This document shows positions 31,427-32,174 of a DNA stretch of 32,174 nt, piece by piece; positions within the stretch are counted from its first letter, which is position 1, and each line of letters opens with the position of its first letter. This DNA is from an uncultured Porphyromonadaceae bacterium (lineage in GTDB: Bacteria; Bacteroidota; Bacteroidia; Bacteroidales; Muribaculaceae), in assembly GCA_947177185.1 (NCBI GenBank), contig CAMWTJ010000004.1, forward strand, positions 1 to 32,174, read 5' to 3'. The notes beneath the pieces are model-generated. The model was not told the DNA's origin, made no database searches, and worked only from the letters and a program-made list of their open reading frames with translations. The translations under genes and the position numbers were made by a program.

Positions 31427-31434
31427 CAAAAGTA
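31427..31434 (-). promoter_or_regulatory. -7 promoter element of the DUF4250-pcrA-nspC-GT2-radC operon
   Basis: TACTTTTG on the minus strand matches TAnnTTTG and lies 17 bases upstream of the DUF4250 ATG. It is back to back with the DUF1015 promoter (31458-31465). No TTTG at the -33 spacing is clear. Confidence 0.6.
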
Positions 31435-31457
31435 CATAAAAAACTTGATATTTTTAG

Positions 31458-31465
31458 TATTTTTG
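31458..31465 (+). promoter_or_regulatory. -7 promoter element of the DUF1015 gene
   Basis: TATTTTTG matches TAnnTTTG and ends 60 bases before the ATG at 31526. Confidence 0.55.
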
Positions 31466-31525
31466 CCCATGCGCAGCGCCATAAGCGCCTAAAGATTGTT
31501 ACTACCTTAAACCAAAATTTATATC

Positions 31526-32174
31526 ATGGCAAAAGTCAAACCTTTCAAGGGCGTCCGCCCTCCCAGGAATTTAGTGGAACAGGTGGCCTCCCGCCCCTAC
31601 GATGTGCTCAACAGCGAGGAAGCGCGCGCCGAAGCCGAAGGCAACCCCAAGTCGCTCTACCATATCATCAAGCCCGAAATAGATTTCGAGCCCGGGCAGG
31701 ACGAGCACGCCCCGGAGGTGTATGAGCGCGCCGTGGAGAATTTCGACGCCTTCCAGCGCGAAGGATGGCTCGTGCAGGACGACCGAGAGCACTACTACAT
31801 ATACGCCCAGACCATGGACGGACGCACGCAGTACGGAATAGTGGTGGCGGCCAACGTGGGCGACTATATGGAGGGGCGCATCAAGAAGCATGAGCTCACG
31901 CGTCGCGACAAGGAGGAAGACCGCATGAAGCACGTGCGCATACAGAACGCCAACATCGAGCCCGTGTTTTTCGCTTTCCCCGACAATCCCGCGCTCGAGG
32001 AAATCATAGCCCGCGTGACGGCCGGAGAGCCCGAGTACGATTTCGTGGCTCCCGACGGCTTCGGACACACCTTCTGGGTGATAGACGACGATGCCACGAT
32101 AGCAGCCATCACAGATGCGTTCGACAAGATTCCCGAACTGTACATAGCCGACGGCCACCACCGCACAGCCGCCG
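31526..32174 (+). CDS. DUF1015 family protein (C-terminus cut by window end)
   Basis: The first 216 residues are present and the frame is still open at the last base. The start MAKVKPFKGVRPPRNLVEQV, then ASRPYDVLNSEEARAEAEGNP, SLYHIIKPEIDF, VYERAVENFDAFQREGWL, QYGIVVAANVGDYMEG, IKKHELTRRDKEEDR and ADGHHRTAA near the edge are the DUF1015 marks. Full members are about 410 residues. The family has no assigned reaction. The conserved Glu, Arg and His-His stretches suggest an enzyme. I recall it being found near serine-synthesis genes in some Bacteroidales, which cannot be checked here because the gene runs off the window. Confidence 0.9.
   Translation, partial: MAKVKPFKGVRPPRNLVEQVASRPYDVLNSEEARAEAEGNPKSLYHIIKPEIDFEPGQDEHAPEVYERAVENFDAFQREGWLVQDDREHYYIYAQTMDGRTQYGIVVAANVGDYMEGRIKKHELTRRDKEEDRMKHVRIQNANIEPVFFAFPDNPALEEIIARVTAGEPEYDFVAPDGFGHTFWVIDDDATIAAITDAFDKIPELYIADGHHRTAA

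Overview
The window looks like a chromosomal segment of a GC-rich Bacteroidales bacterium, probably Muribaculaceae-like. The reasons are: repeated TAnnTTTG (-7) promoter elements, some with a TTTG -33 box; Bacteroidota families such as PepSY-like, DKNYY, DUF4250, a carboxy(nor)spermidine decarboxylase and an OstA-like protein next to a SurA-like chaperone; a TonB-dependent receptor; GH95 and GH127 glycosidases; and AUG starts without clear Shine-Dalgarno sites. Most of the content is housekeeping. I see no rRNA, tRNA, CRISPR array, transposase or phage gene, and no gene-free stretch over 300 bases.

Layout. Bases 1-218 hold a promoter firing left out of the window and the promoter of a LeuT-fold Na+ symporter (219-1583). 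The symporter converges on, and overlaps, an AlkD/HEAT-like protein. A PepSY-like secreted protein and a degenerate MetE-like protein follow, then a SurA-like/OstA-like envelope pair (4080-7422), a nitroreductase, and a group running lipoprotein - pepT - miaA - DUF2007 - TonB receptor (8100-13400). uvrA runs the other way and meets the receptor gene inside a perfect palindrome that holds both stop codons. A GH95 glycosidase and a 63-residue membrane protein form a leftward pair (18908-16279). A divergent promoter region separates them from the rightward dnaX-proB-proA operon (19063-23206). GH127, a DKNYY repeat protein and a 59-residue basic protein follow on the minus strand. A tightly packed leftward operon, DUF4250 - pcrA - nspC - GT2 - radC (31409-26012), has stop/start contacts or 4-base overlaps at most junctions. 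A divergent promoter region ends the window with a truncated DUF1015 gene.

How the genes work together. proB and proA are two consecutive steps of proline synthesis, coupled to the clamp-loader gene dnaX. The SurA-like and OstA-like proteins probably act in outer-membrane protein and LPS biogenesis. pcrA, radC and uvrA are genome-maintenance genes. nspC belongs to the carboxyspermidine route to spermidine. GH95 and GH127 would trim L-fucose/L-galactose and L-arabinofuranose from plant or host glycans, but no SusC/SusD pair is near them.

I found no convincing new multi-gene system. The best leads are: a MetE-fold protein that has lost three of four zinc ligands; a long stem-loop in dnaX at the point where a gamma-like product would end; a GH95 leader RNA with two mutually exclusive pairings; a promoter-equipped 59-residue basic protein of unknown function; and an 87-bp tandem-repeat DKNYY gene.
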